Assembly: GCF_003732665.1 (NCBI RefSeq)
Contig: NZ_MOBP01000006.1
Location: 682,001 to 746,000 of the forward strand
Length of the DNA: 64,000 nt
Direction of reading: 5' to 3'
Source of the DNA: Pseudomonas frederiksbergensis
Lineage (GTDB): Bacteria > Pseudomonadota > Gammaproteobacteria > Pseudomonadales > Pseudomonadaceae
Shown piece by piece: positions 33,696 to 42,130 of the stretch. The notes under the pieces were generated by a model. It did not search any database and had not been told where the DNA came from. It saw only the letters and a list, made by a program, of their open reading frames with translations. Within the stretch, counting starts at the first letter, position 1. The number at the start of each line of letters is the position of its first letter. Position numbers and translations under genes: made by a program.

Positions 33696-34466
33696 CTACT
33701 CATTGCCTGAGTAAAAGTTATCGTATTTTTTGACGCTGATATTGATTAGCTTTTCAGAGTTTTTTGGTACAACAGAGATATTCCCATCGAAGCTATTATC
33801 TTTAATTCCGCCGAGTACAAATCTATCGCCATAGCCCGATAGTATTACATAGTTTTTGCCATCCATAGTGAACGTAGGATAAGCCGATTTGAACTTTGCG
33901 ACGCCTTTTCCAACCCCCTGTATCATCAGCGCGAGCACTGTAAACAGGAACAGTACAATAATGCAAGCAAGGAGTTTGTCCCAGACTCTCGGCGGTTTCG
34001 AAGCAGGACGCTGTCCGCTAAACTCTTTTATACCTTCCGAGTCTGCGGCTTTCTCAAACGCTTCTTTCCATCCTATTTTTCGCGCTCTCCAAGCGACATT
34101 CATAACAGCAATACTACCAAAGGCCAATGCGAGTCCTAGGCCAGCGTACGCGAGATAAGACGTGAAGCCACTTACATAAATTGACATCAGCATTGGTAAC
34201 ACCATTATTAATTGTATGGCCCACCAACGAATTACTCTTTCTCTCCTAGTGCCTAAATGAAATAGAAAATAGCTACAGCTAATGAATGGGATAAATGCAA
34301 AAAGCACGACGATTGCAGAGATGATCATCCCTCTGAGGTCAACGTCTATCAATTCATGTGATATGCCAAACGCGTCGGCGTAACCGGTTTCAAACATTAA
34401 CGCCACACCAAACGCTATAACCGGTGCGACAGCAAGCATAACGCCTTCCCTAAACAAAATGCTCAT
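33696..34466 (-). CDS. Five-helix membrane protein of unknown function
   Basis: Protein of 256 residues from the ATG at 34466 (GAGAG upstream; a TTG at 34478 is less likely). Predicted helices lie near residues 8-28, 45-70, 80-100, 105-125 and 165-185, followed by a soluble C-terminal beta-rich domain of about 65 residues. No family recognised. It is upstream of and co-oriented with the split HEPN gene, an arrangement seen in membrane-effector plus nuclease defence pairs (inference). Confidence 0.68.
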   Translation of the reverse strand: MSILFREGVMLAVAPVIAFGVALMFETGYADAFGISHELIDVDLRGMIISAIVVLFAFIPFISCSYFLFHLGTRRERVIRWWAIQLIMVLPMLMSIYVSGFTSYLAYAGLGLALAFGSIAVMNVAWRARKIGWKEAFEKAADSEGIKEFSGQRPASKPPRVWDKLLACIIVLFLFTVLALMIQGVGKGVAKFKSAYPTFTMDGKNYVILSGYGDRFVLGGIKDNSFDGNISVVPKNSEKLINISVKKYDNFYSGNE

Positions 34467-35121
34467 ATGAACTCTCAATTGGCTGTTTTACGGTCTGGCT
34501 ACTAGTCAAGCAGTATCATGTCTATTCCACAAGATCAGGATTTTAGGAATATTTCGACTATTAATCCTATTTCAAGGCACACACGTGGCCGCATTGCCAT
34601 CGCTGCGAAACATTCTCACTTTCTGCGAATATGAAGGTGATGCTCGGAGGCTGATAAACGCAAGCTCGTCACAACACCGCTACCATCCTGAGTCTGAGAA
34701 GGATGAACGACAAAATTAACTGCAAAAAAAAATCTGGTGAAAAAGCACTTATCCCCCTCCCGCCGACGGGCTTTACGTCTGTTTTTTGTGCAAATACGGA
34801 TGTAGTGCAATCGAACCTGCAGCCCAGGCGGGCCGTGGGGCTCTGCAGGCGATCGGGATTTTCACAGATTGCAAAATTTTGAAGGGAAATGCAGCGGCAT
34901 TGCACTGCGGTGTTCAGGGCGGTCACGGACGGGATAGCGCTGTACCCCCCGGTTTCATTGGGCGACAACTTATAAAACGTAGGTTTTAGCGTCTTTTATG
35001 ATTTTTAACTGCTCCCAATTCTGATTTTTTATGGGCCGGCGTTGGGATGGTTAAGACGCCTGCAACCCTTAGCTGGCAGGCATCTCCGGGATCCTGTTGT
35101 TTTTCAGTCGCTCACCAACGA
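34467..35121. other. 655-bp region with possible Ash-like leader ORF
   Basis: A minus-strand frame at 34669-34968 (MSPNETGGYSAIPSVTALNT start, 99 codons, hydrophobic tail) resembles in composition the short Ash-family leader ORFs of P4-like satellites, whose region also encodes an immunity RNA. It has no clear ribosome site. The remainder has A- and T-runs but no feature I can support. Confidence 0.35.
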
Positions 35122-35715
35122 TTAATCGGCGTGGCGAGGGCGGCTGCTAACTTGGGATGCTGGCGCAGGTCGATCCATTGGGGTGTAGAGGTAGCTAACA
35201 ACCAAAGCAGGAATTCCGCGGCTCGCGATCTCGAGAAGCCTCGTATCTTCGGATGACGCAAGAAATGACGAGGTCAGGTGCGCAAGGCCCTTATTAGCAA
35301 TGCGGAAGACGGAGAGAAGAGCTTGCTCTGCTTCGGCCGCATCTCCAGGGTAGCGAGAGAGCACCTGCGCCAGGGAAACATGGGTAAGGGAACCACTGGC
35401 ATTTTCAAAGTGTTCAATGCCGATATCGTCTCCTCTACGCGCGTGAGTTAGATTTTGCAATCGGCCGGATGCGCTGGTGAGACCAAGAAATTCCAGAAGT
35501 GCTCTGCAGTGAATGACGCCGGCCTCAATTGCAGCATTTGTGAAGGCATTCGAGTTGCCCTCAATGGTGAGTTCGTCATTGATGAGTATTTTCATTGGTT
35601 GGGCATCGCCCCAGTCTGTCTGCAGACGGAGAGCAATGTTGAGCGCTTCAATTGCGCCGAGACTGTGCGGAATGAAGTGGTTAAGCGCATCCGCTAAAGA
35701 ATCTTCGCTTGGCAT
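35122..35715 (-). CDS. Hypothetical helical protein, HEPN-like segment
   Basis: Protein of 197 residues from the ATG at 35715 (GGAG 9 bases upstream; two in-frame ATGs lie further up). It is alpha-helical throughout. A late FRIANKGLAHLTSS segment resembles the N-K-x3-H helix of inactive or variant HEPN proteins, but the catalytic Arg is not at the standard spacing. No partner gene is adjacent. Function unknown. Confidence 0.65.
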   Translation of the reverse strand: MPSEDSLADALNHFIPHSLGAIEALNIALRLQTDWGDAQPMKILINDELTIEGNSNAFTNAAIEAGVIHCRALLEFLGLTSASGRLQNLTHARRGDDIGIEHFENASGSLTHVSLAQVLSRYPGDAAEAEQALLSVFRIANKGLAHLTSSFLASSEDTRLLEIASRGIPALVVSYLYTPMDRPAPASQVSSRPRHAD

Positions 35716-36200
35716 GGTTACTGGCTCCATTTGGAAGAACTTCAGCATAGCAGCGACAGCGTGGGGGATCAGGAACCGAAATCGTCGTTTTTAATGAGAG
35801 CAATTCTTAAAGGCGGGGGGAGTTTTCAAAAAGAGCGATATCAGCGATACCAGATCGCTAGCGGGTCTAGAAACCTCGGATTTACTGGGCTTTCGGTATT
35901 ACAAAGGAAGGTAATACGAAGCGATATGAACAGTAATATTTTGGCCAACCCCCCGGATTCATTGGGGTTTAAAGAATGGAAATATAGCTTTATAGAAAAG
36001 TAATTCTATCGCCTTCCTATCGCTTAAATATCGCCTTTCCTACAAACCGCTGTAGGCCTTGGTCTATAAGGGTTGTGGCTGATTTTCGGAGGGGATATTA
36101 CTGATATTACTTTTTTTTCAAACCCCCATAGATTTTAGGATTGGCACCTATACGGGGATTGGGGTGAGGCTAAACGGCTCTTTGCCTCAGCTTGCATCAA
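35716..36200. other. 485-bp repeat-rich region, possible origin or integrase-arm DNA
   Basis: GCGATA occurs at 35835, 35844 and 35921; its complement TATCGC occurs at 36007, 36018 and 36029, these three exactly 11 bases apart. GTATTAC / GTAATAC (35896-35917) is an inverted repeat with an 8-base spacer. An 90-codon plus-strand frame here (35731-36003) has no ribosome site and is not believed. The pattern fits an iteron origin or protein-binding ladder next to the att site. Confidence 0.5.
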
Positions 36201-36222
36201 ACGGCCCCCAATACGGCCCGCA
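36201..36222 (+). promoter_or_regulatory. Candidate integrase arm site (tRNA end)
   Basis: ACGGCCCCCA then ATACGGCCCGC, matching the pair of words before the integrase start at 26430-26453 except for one inserted G. It lies 47 bases from the att repeat inside the tRNA. Confidence 0.45.
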
Positions 36223-36268
36223 GTGGGATGCAGTAAAGGATGAACCGAGCTACAGGCCTTGAAAATAG

Positions 36269-36315
36269 TGGAGCGGGTGAAGGGAATCGAACCCTCGTTA
36301 TCAGCTTGGGAAGCT
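36269..36315 (-). repeat. Attachment-site repeat within intact tRNA-Gly
   Basis: Copy of the 47-bp repeat at 26256-26302; here it is continuous with the 5' half of the tRNA. Confidence 0.88.
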
Positions 36316-36342
36316 GGAGTAATGCCATTATACGACACCCGC
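36269..36342 (-). tRNA. tRNA-Gly (anticodon CCC)
   Basis: Read on the minus strand, a 74-nt cloverleaf: acceptor GCGGGTG pairs with CACCCGC, the anticodon loop is TTCCCAA (CCC) on a CAGC/GCTG stem, the T-loop is GTTCGATTC, and CCA is encoded (36269-36271). Its 3' half is the integration target of the island. Confidence 0.93.
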
Positions 36343-36437
36343 TCAGAGCGGCTGACTTTGTACCAGATGTGCGCGCGGATTTGAAGTTTTTCTTTATGTG
36401 CGCTGCATTTAGCACAGGTGAAACGACAATTCGGCCA

Positions 36438-36500
36438 TTCGCGGGCAAGCCTCGCCCCTACAGGTTTGCGTTAGCAGTGCAGGAGTGGGCTTGCTCGCGA
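36438..36500. repeat. Diverged REP copies
   Basis: A variant core (TTCGCGGGCAAGCCTCGCCC, about 36438-36462) and a shortened reverse copy (GGAGTGGGCTTGCTCGCGA, 36482-36500). Degenerate compared with the other doublets. Confidence 0.75.
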
Positions 36501-36510
36501 TGACTCAATT

Positions 36511-37395
36511 TCAGATTGCCAGTGCATGGTGGTCCTGGACGTAGTGGTAACGCGGTCGGCTGGCGTATTGCTCGGGTTTCAGGAAGCCCAGCAGTGCGTT
36601 TTGGCTGTCTCGGCAGGCGGCTTTGTGTTCCATGTCGAGAAAGTGCCCGGTGGCTTGCAGGGTGCTGAAGGTGGCGTGTTGCACGTGGTTGGCGAATAGC
36701 CGGGCGCCGTCGGCGGCGGTGTATTCGTCCCATTCGCCGTTCATGAACAGCACCGGCACGTTGATTTTCTCGGCAGCCTTGAGGAAGCACTGGCGATCGC
36801 TGTGCAGCAGGTCGTTGATGTGGAAGTGCATCTGCCCGTATTCGTGCTCGGCCAGGTTGCTCACGTGGCGATAGTTGAAGCGCTTGAACAGCGACGGCAG
36901 GTGTTTGCCGATGGTGCTGTTGACCAGGTTGCCGACCCGGTCGCCATCCCGGCTGCCGAGGTAGTCAACGCCGCGTTCCAGGTAATCGCGCATGTGCTCG
37001 TTGATCTCCGGGGAGAACGAGCTGATCACGGCTTTTTCGATGCGTCGTGGCCGTTGGGCGAGGGCGACCAGGGTCGCGGCGCCACCCCAGGAAAACGACA
37101 GCACGTGTTCGGCGGCGAAGTGGTCGATCAGCTCCAGCAGGATCTGGCCTTCGACTTCCTTTGTGAGCAATTTCTCATGCCTGTTGTGGGCTTTTGACTT
37201 GCCCGCGTAGGGCTGGTCGTAGCACACCACATTGAACTGCGGGTGCAGGTTTTTTACGGTCTGAGCAAACGACGCAGTCGTGGCCATCGAGCCGTTGACC
37301 AGAATAATGGTCTTCTCTGCGGCGTCTGCGCGATAGAACTCCGTGTAAACCCGATACTGACCCTGTATATCCAGCACAGCGATTTCTGGCCTCAT
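36511..37395 (-). CDS. phaG: PhaG-type 3-hydroxyacyl-ACP thioesterase/transacylase
   Basis: Alpha/beta-hydrolase of 294 residues very similar to PhaG/RhlA. PhaG links fatty-acid synthesis to medium-chain polyhydroxyalkanoate by releasing 3-hydroxyacyl chains from ACP. Features: MRPEIAVLDIQGQYRVYTEF start, the nucleophile elbow SFSWGGAAT, an Asp in GEWDEYTAADG and the catalytic His of GHFLDMEHKA. The ATG at 37395 with CAGGAG upstream matches the family start. RhlA paralogues make surfactant precursors instead; the close match favours PhaG. Confidence 0.9.
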   Translation of the reverse strand: MRPEIAVLDIQGQYRVYTEFYRADAAEKTIILVNGSMATTASFAQTVKNLHPQFNVVCYDQPYAGKSKAHNRHEKLLTKEVEGQILLELIDHFAAEHVLSFSWGGAATLVALAQRPRRIEKAVISSFSPEINEHMRDYLERGVDYLGSRDGDRVGNLVNSTIGKHLPSLFKRFNYRHVSNLAEHEYGQMHFHINDLLHSDRQCFLKAAEKINVPVLFMNGEWDEYTAADGARLFANHVQHATFSTLQATGHFLDMEHKAACRDSQNALLGFLKPEQYASRPRYHYVQDHHALAI

Positions 37396-37707
37396 GTCAT
37401 AAGACTCCTGGGCAAGCGGGTATGCGCGCAAATGAGATTGCACGAGCTTTGTGACAGGTAGGCATACGCCTGGAATTTGGAGGCCCATGTCGATCCGGTA
37501 AGGCAGGTCGACGGGTATTGTTATTGGCGGGCAGTCTGTCGGCGGAATGCGGAACCTGAGGGTTCCTGGCCGACAAAAAGTTTCTTAGAAGTATGTTGTG
37601 ACTCGTCGGTCACAATTTGGCCGACGTCCTGATTCAAGCAGGGGCGGCGGCATCGCGCAAGTGTCATTGGTAAATTGTTCGACAACTTCTGCTGAGCGGT
37701 CGCCTGC
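37396..37707. other. 312-bp region upstream of phaG with palindromes
   Basis: Contains a perfect dyad TTGTGAC-tcgtcg-GTCACAA (37596-37615), operator-like, and a hairpin GGAACC-tgag-GGTTCC (37551-37566). Both lie in the phaG upstream region; the rsuA-type gene points the same way, so this is phaG promoter DNA and rsuA-side spacer does not apply. Confidence 0.5.
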
Positions 37708-38400
37708 TTAGATCAAATGAATCTCTTCGGTGCGCAACGGGCGGTACTCGCCCGGTTTTAGCGCGTTATCGAGCAGCAACGGGCCCATGCTTTCGCGGTG
37801 CAGGCGCAGGACCTTGTTGTCGAAATGGCCGAACATGCGCTTCACCTGGTGATACCGGCCTTCGACAATGCTCAGCCGCGCCGCCTTCGCCCCAAGCAGC
37901 ACCAGCTCGGCGGGCTGAGTCGTCAGGTCTTCGAAAGCGAAGTACAGCCCTTCGTTGAAGGTGACTGCATACTCCGGGCCGATGTCCTGTTCGGTCTCGA
38001 CGTAATACACCTTGGGCAGCTTGGTCTGGGGTTGGGTCAGGCGTCGCGACCAACTGCCGTCGTTGGTGATGATCATCAGGCCGGTGGTGTTGAAGTCCAG
38101 GCGCCCGGCGATGTGCAGGTCGTCCTTGTCTGGCTCGTGGATCAGGTCGAGCACAGTCGGGTGTTGCGGATCGCGGGTGGCGCTGACGCAGCCGGGCGGT
38201 TTGTTGAGCATGAAGTAGCGTGCGGGTTTGCCGACTTGCAGCACCTCGTCGTCGACCTCGACGCGGCTGAATTCCAGCACTTCGCTGTGAGGATCGCTGA
38301 CGACTTTTCCGTCAATCCGCACGCGTTTTTCCACCAGCAACAGACGAACCTGCTTACGGTTGAAGCGCGGCAGGTTGCTGAGGAAACGGTCTACACGCAT
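37708..38400 (-). CDS. RsuA-family 16S rRNA pseudouridine synthase
   Basis: Pseudouridine synthase of 230 residues. It has an N-terminal S4 RNA-binding domain (about 1-60, RVDRFLSNLPRFNRKQVRLL) and the catalytic Asp in the AGRLDFNTTGLMIITNDG motif, then EGRYHQVKRMFGHFDNKV. RsuA modifies U516 of 16S rRNA; RluE/RluF are close relatives, so the exact target is inferred. Confidence 0.88.
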   Translation of the reverse strand: MRVDRFLSNLPRFNRKQVRLLLVEKRVRIDGKVVSDPHSEVLEFSRVEVDDEVLQVGKPARYFMLNKPPGCVSATRDPQHPTVLDLIHEPDKDDLHIAGRLDFNTTGLMIITNDGSWSRRLTQPQTKLPKVYYVETEQDIGPEYAVTFNEGLYFAFEDLTTQPAELVLLGAKAARLSIVEGRYHQVKRMFGHFDNKVLRLHRESMGPLLLDNALKPGEYRPLRTEEIHLI

Positions 38401-38434
38401 GGGTTAAAAATCGGACGGAAAAGGGCCGCGCATC

Positions 38435-38656
38435 TTACGTGATCGGCCGGGCGGCTGCTTGCAGCTGCGCTTCGACTTGCGCACAACGCGGGCACAGGCA
38501 GGAGAGGTCACGCAGTTCCGCCGGCAGCGCTTCAAGAACCGCCGGGTCGATGCTGACGCCGTAGCACCAGCAGGCGCGGTCGGCGGTTCGTGGGTCGGCC
38601 AGGCTGCAGTCGTTGGGCGCGCCGCAGGCCGGGCAGAGGTCAGGCTTGTTCATCAA
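38435..38656 (-). CDS. Cysteine-rich CWC family protein
   Basis: Protein of 73 residues with eight cysteines, including CPACGAPNDCSLA, CWCYG and CLCPRC. This matches the cysteine-rich CWC family and probably binds zinc. It is three bases from the end of the diguanylate cyclase pseudogene and 34 bases before rsuA on the same strand, so they may form a transcript. Role unknown. Confidence 0.83.
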   Translation of the reverse strand: MMNKPDLCPACGAPNDCSLADPRTADRACWCYGVSIDPAVLEALPAELRDLSCLCPRCAQVEAQLQAAARPIT

Positions 38657-38658
38657 GG

Positions 38659-40146
38659 TTATTCATAAACGGAGTGAGGCATTTCCACGCAGGTGCGATT
38701 GCGGCCGGCTTGCTTGGCCCGGTACATCGCATGATCGGCCCGGGACAGCAGGGTATGCAAGGTTTCATCCGGTTGCAGGGTGGTCAGGCCGATGCTGACG
38801 GTCAGTCGCAGCTCCTTGCCGTTGTAGGCATAACGCTGCTTTTCCACATGTTGGCGAATTTTCTCGGCGATTTTCTGACCGGTCTCACCGTCGGTGTCTT
38901 TGAGCAGCACGATAAATTCCTCGCCGCCCCAACGGCAGACGATATCGGCATGACGCAGGCAGCTTTCCAGGTCACGGGCGAACCCGATCAGCACCTGATC
39001 GCCGGCGAGGTGACCGTAGGTGTCGTTCAGCACCTTGAAATGATCGAGGTCGAGCAACAACGCCGTCAGCGGTTTCGGTTCGCGCTCGGCCTCGTGCATC
39101 GCCTGTGCCGCCAACAAATCAAAGCCGCGGCGGTTGGGCAGTTCGGTCAGGCTGTCGAGGGTGGCCTGGGCCTGGATTTTGTCCTGATAGCGTTTGATCA
39201 CGCGGTTGAGCAGGATCAGCACAATCGAGGTGACGAGCAGGCAGATCAGCAGGTTGAGGTACAGAGACTGGCGGATTTCACTGAGGGCGCCGTCTTCGCG
39301 TTTGTCGACAAACAAGTACCAGTTCAGCTCCGGAATGAAGCGCACGTTGAGGAAATGTCCCTGACCCTGGCCGGAATATTCGTAGCTGCCGCTGTGGGGT
39401 TTGGGCAACTGGCTGACCAGGCCTTTCATGCTGCTGAGCTCGCTCAGGCTCTGGCCGGCCCGCGCACCGTCGGGGCCGCCCTCGGCGCCGGTGAGCACCA
39501 GTCGGCCGAAGGTGTCGACGAAGTACACGTTGCGTTGATAGCGCTGCTGATATTTGTCGATCAACTTGATCACCGCATCCACCGTCAGCCCGACGCCGGC
39601 TGCACCGATGAAGCGTTTGTCGTAGTCGTAGACCTTGTAGTTGATGAAGAACGTCAGGTTGTCCCTGTTGGCCAGGTCCGGGTCGACGTTAATCTCGTAA
39701 GGCTCTTTCATGTCGCGAACGCGGAAATACCAGGCGTCCCGTGGCTCGTCGATCTAGACCTGCTTGAGCACGCCTTTGGCGTGGTAGTAAGTGAGGCTGC
39801 TGTTGGAGATGAAGAACGCGGTGTAGGCGCCGTAGTGGGTCATGACCTCGTTGAGGTAGCGGGTCATCTGGTCGGGGTTGTGCTCGCCGTTGACCACCCA
39901 GTCGCGCATGAAGGTGTCACGGGACATCATCGAGGAAATCAGGATCGGCCTGACGAGGTCTTTCTGGATTTCCGAGTAGACCGTGTCGGAGGTCAGCGGC
40001 AATTCGGTGTTGACGATGTTGTCGCGGATCGACGCTCGCGAGGCGTAATAACTGAGAAACGAAGTGGCGAGGAAACCGGCGCCCAGCAATGCGATCAGCG
40101 TGAGCACCAACGAGCGTTGGGAATACAGCGGCGAGCGAAGCGGCAT
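38659..40146 (-). pseudogene. Membrane diguanylate cyclase broken by in-frame TAG
   Basis: One continuous frame of 495 codons interrupted only by TAG at 39754-39756, between GVLKQV and IDEPRDAWYF. The first 130 residues hold a membrane helix (about 13-35) and the start of a dCache-like periplasmic sensor; the rest of the sensor, a second helix (LLICLLVTSIVLILL) and a GGDEF domain with intact CRWGGEEF loop follow. Reinitiation at the ATG at 39711 would give a truncated protein lacking the first helix. A CAG-to-TAG change is the simplest cause; a sequencing error is possible. Confidence 0.82.
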
Positions 40147-40261
40147 GGTGGTTCCGTTGGCAGTGACCCGATGGCATGCATTCTAGTGGCCTCGAGCGGA
40201 AATAACTGCTGGATTTACACGGTGGGCCGCCGTGAAAACCTCCTTCGTCTGGTAGGGCCTC

Positions 40262-40325
40262 TTCGCGAGCAAGCCCGCTCCCACAGGGGAATACATTCCA
40301 ATGTGGGAGCGGGCTTGCTCGCGAA
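40262..40325. repeat. REPIN doublet, short spacer
   Basis: Outward-facing REP cores at 40262-40285 and 40302-40325 with only 16 bases between them. Confidence 0.88.
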
Positions 40326-40333
40326 TCGTGAGA

Positions 40334-42106
40334 TCAACGCCGATCTGTCAGATAAGCCCGCCACCCGCCGAGATGACTGATATCCACCGCGCCCTCAAGC
40401 CCGTAAGCCTCACAAATAAACCCGCTCTCCCATCGCCCATCCGCCAGTTGCACCTTGCCCAACCCCAATGGCGCCGGAATCCCGGTCAAAAACGAGCCCA
40501 ACTCACTGCTCGGCAATTCCCAAACCTCCACCGCAATCGCCACGCCACCGTCCTTCACCCGCACCATTCCCGGACGAAACGGCGGGCCACCGGCCAATGC
40601 ATACAACTGATAATCCGGCGAACTGAACGTCGTCTCGACCAGACGAGCCCCACGCTGCTTGAGTTGCCAGTTCAACGCCAGACCCTCCAGGTGCGCGCCA
40701 CACACCACCAGCCGTGCGCGGTCATTGCGGGCAACGGCCGCTGGCGCAGGCGAGCCTGGTTGCCGTTGAAAAGCATCCGCCACGCTCAACAGGTACTGAT
40801 CGGTAAACGCCCGGCCAAACAGCGTCACGCCCCACGGCAAACCGTTACCCATGAAACCGCTGGGCACGGCGACGGCGGCGTAGTCGAGCAGGTTCATGAA
40901 GTTGGTGTAGTAGCCCAGTTCCGAATTGCGTAGCACGGGTTCGGCGGCCAGTTCCGCCAACGTCACGGGGCGGCCAATGGTCGGCGTGAGCACACAATCG
41001 AGGCCGTCCAGCAACCGGTCGCACAGCGCCTTCAGTTCTTGCAGTCGATATTGTGCGCGGAAGGTCTGCACGCCGGTCACCGCCGGGGCCTTGGCCAGTA
41101 CGGCGCGGATCACCGGCAACACCGCTTGCGGGTTTTGCTCCATCAATTCGCCGGCCACGCTATAGCGTTCGGCGACCCACGGGCCTTCATAGAGCAACTG
41201 CGCGGCCTCGAGGAACGGTGACAGGTCCAGTTCAACCGCTTCACCGCCCAGGGCCTTGAGTTGATCGATGGCGTCGCCGAACAACAACGGGCCTTCAGGG
41301 CAGCCGAAGAACTCCAGGTCTTGGGCACGCGGCACGCCGAAGCGGAAGAGCCGAGGCGCACCGAATGCCGAGCCGTCATTCCACAGCGGATTGCTGCGGC
41401 TGTAGGCGTCCCGTGGGTCGACGCGCGCTGTCAGCGCCAGCAACTGACTGGCCTCCCGCGCGGTGGCGGTGAAGGTCGTAACGCAATCAAGCGTGCGACA
41501 CGCCGGCACCACACCGCCCGTGGAAATCAGCCCTTTGGTGGCTTTCAAACCCACCAGATTATTCAGCGCCGCCGGCACTCGGCCGGAGCCCGCCGTGTCC
41601 GTACCCAACGAAAAACTCACCACGCCCAACGCCACCGCCAACGACGACCCGGCACTGGAACCGCCCGCCGGATACTCCGGCAACACGCTGTTCGGGCAGG
41701 CGCCATACGGCGAGCGACTGCCATTCAATCCCGTGGCGAATTGGTCCAGATTGGTCTTGCCCAGGGGAATCGCCCCCAGCGCCAGCAACTGCTCGACGAT
41801 GGTCGCCGAACGCTCCGGCACATAGGCGAACGCCGGGCACGCCGCCGTGGTCGGAATGCCCGCCAGGTCGATGTTGTCCTTGATTGCGAACGGCACGCCA
41901 TACAGCGGCAGACTGTCGAGGTCGCGACCGTCGAGGGCGGCGAGGTACGGTTCCAGTTCCTCGACACTGAGCAAATGAATGAACAAGTGATAATCCGGGT
42001 TCAGCGCCGCGGCTTTGTCCCGCAGGCTCAGCAGCAGTTGCCGAGGCGTGGTGTGGCCGTCGCGATAGGCGCTGCGCAGGGCGTCGAGTTGCAGATTGAA
42101 ATTCAT
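40334..42106 (-). CDS. atzF: Allophanate hydrolase
   Basis: Amidase-signature enzyme of 590 residues that splits allophanate into two ammonia and two CO2. The Ser-cis-Ser-Lys triad is seen as Lys in FAIKDNID, Ser in PAGGSSAGSSLAVALG, and the GTDTAGSGRVPAAL serine loop. A C-terminal domain (about 470-590) is the extra AtzF module that removes the N-carboxy group. It is the last gene of the guanidine operon, 24 bases after the carboxylase gene. Confidence 0.9.
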   Translation of the reverse strand: MNFNLQLDALRSAYRDGHTTPRQLLLSLRDKAAALNPDYHLFIHLLSVEELEPYLAALDGRDLDSLPLYGVPFAIKDNIDLAGIPTTAACPAFAYVPERSATIVEQLLALGAIPLGKTNLDQFATGLNGSRSPYGACPNSVLPEYPAGGSSAGSSLAVALGVVSFSLGTDTAGSGRVPAALNNLVGLKATKGLISTGGVVPACRTLDCVTTFTATAREASQLLALTARVDPRDAYSRSNPLWNDGSAFGAPRLFRFGVPRAQDLEFFGCPEGPLLFGDAIDQLKALGGEAVELDLSPFLEAAQLLYEGPWVAERYSVAGELMEQNPQAVLPVIRAVLAKAPAVTGVQTFRAQYRLQELKALCDRLLDGLDCVLTPTIGRPVTLAELAAEPVLRNSELGYYTNFMNLLDYAAVAVPSGFMGNGLPWGVTLFGRAFTDQYLLSVADAFQRQPGSPAPAAVARNDRARLVVCGAHLEGLALNWQLKQRGARLVETTFSSPDYQLYALAGGPPFRPGMVRVKDGGVAIAVEVWELPSSELGSFLTGIPAPLGLGKVQLADGRWESGFICEAYGLEGAVDISHLGGWRAYLTDRR

Positions 42107-42130
42107 GACTTGATCCTTTTCAAAATGAGT

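Larger units (their letters stand above)
26256..36315. mobile_element. Genomic island integrated in tRNA-Gly(CCC)
   Basis: About 10 kb between two identical 47-bp copies of the tRNA-Gly 3' half (26256-26302 and 36269-36315). It holds a tyrosine integrase, AlpA, phage tail remnants, two HEPN-motif genes, hypotheticals and short-repeat regions, and from 31.4 kb on it is visibly AT-richer than the flanks. No conjugation or helicase/primase genes are seen, so it is either a decayed phage satellite or depends on a helper. Confidence 0.85.

Noticed and set aside
35731..36003. 90-codon plus-strand frame near the tRNA
   Set aside because: No ribosome site and it spans the GCGATA/TATCGC repeat region; better explained as regulatory DNA.
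38590..40380. Long plus-strand open frame opposite the diguanylate cyclase
   Set aside because: Antisense shadow of the GGDEF gene and its sensor; codon pattern and lack of motifs rule it out.
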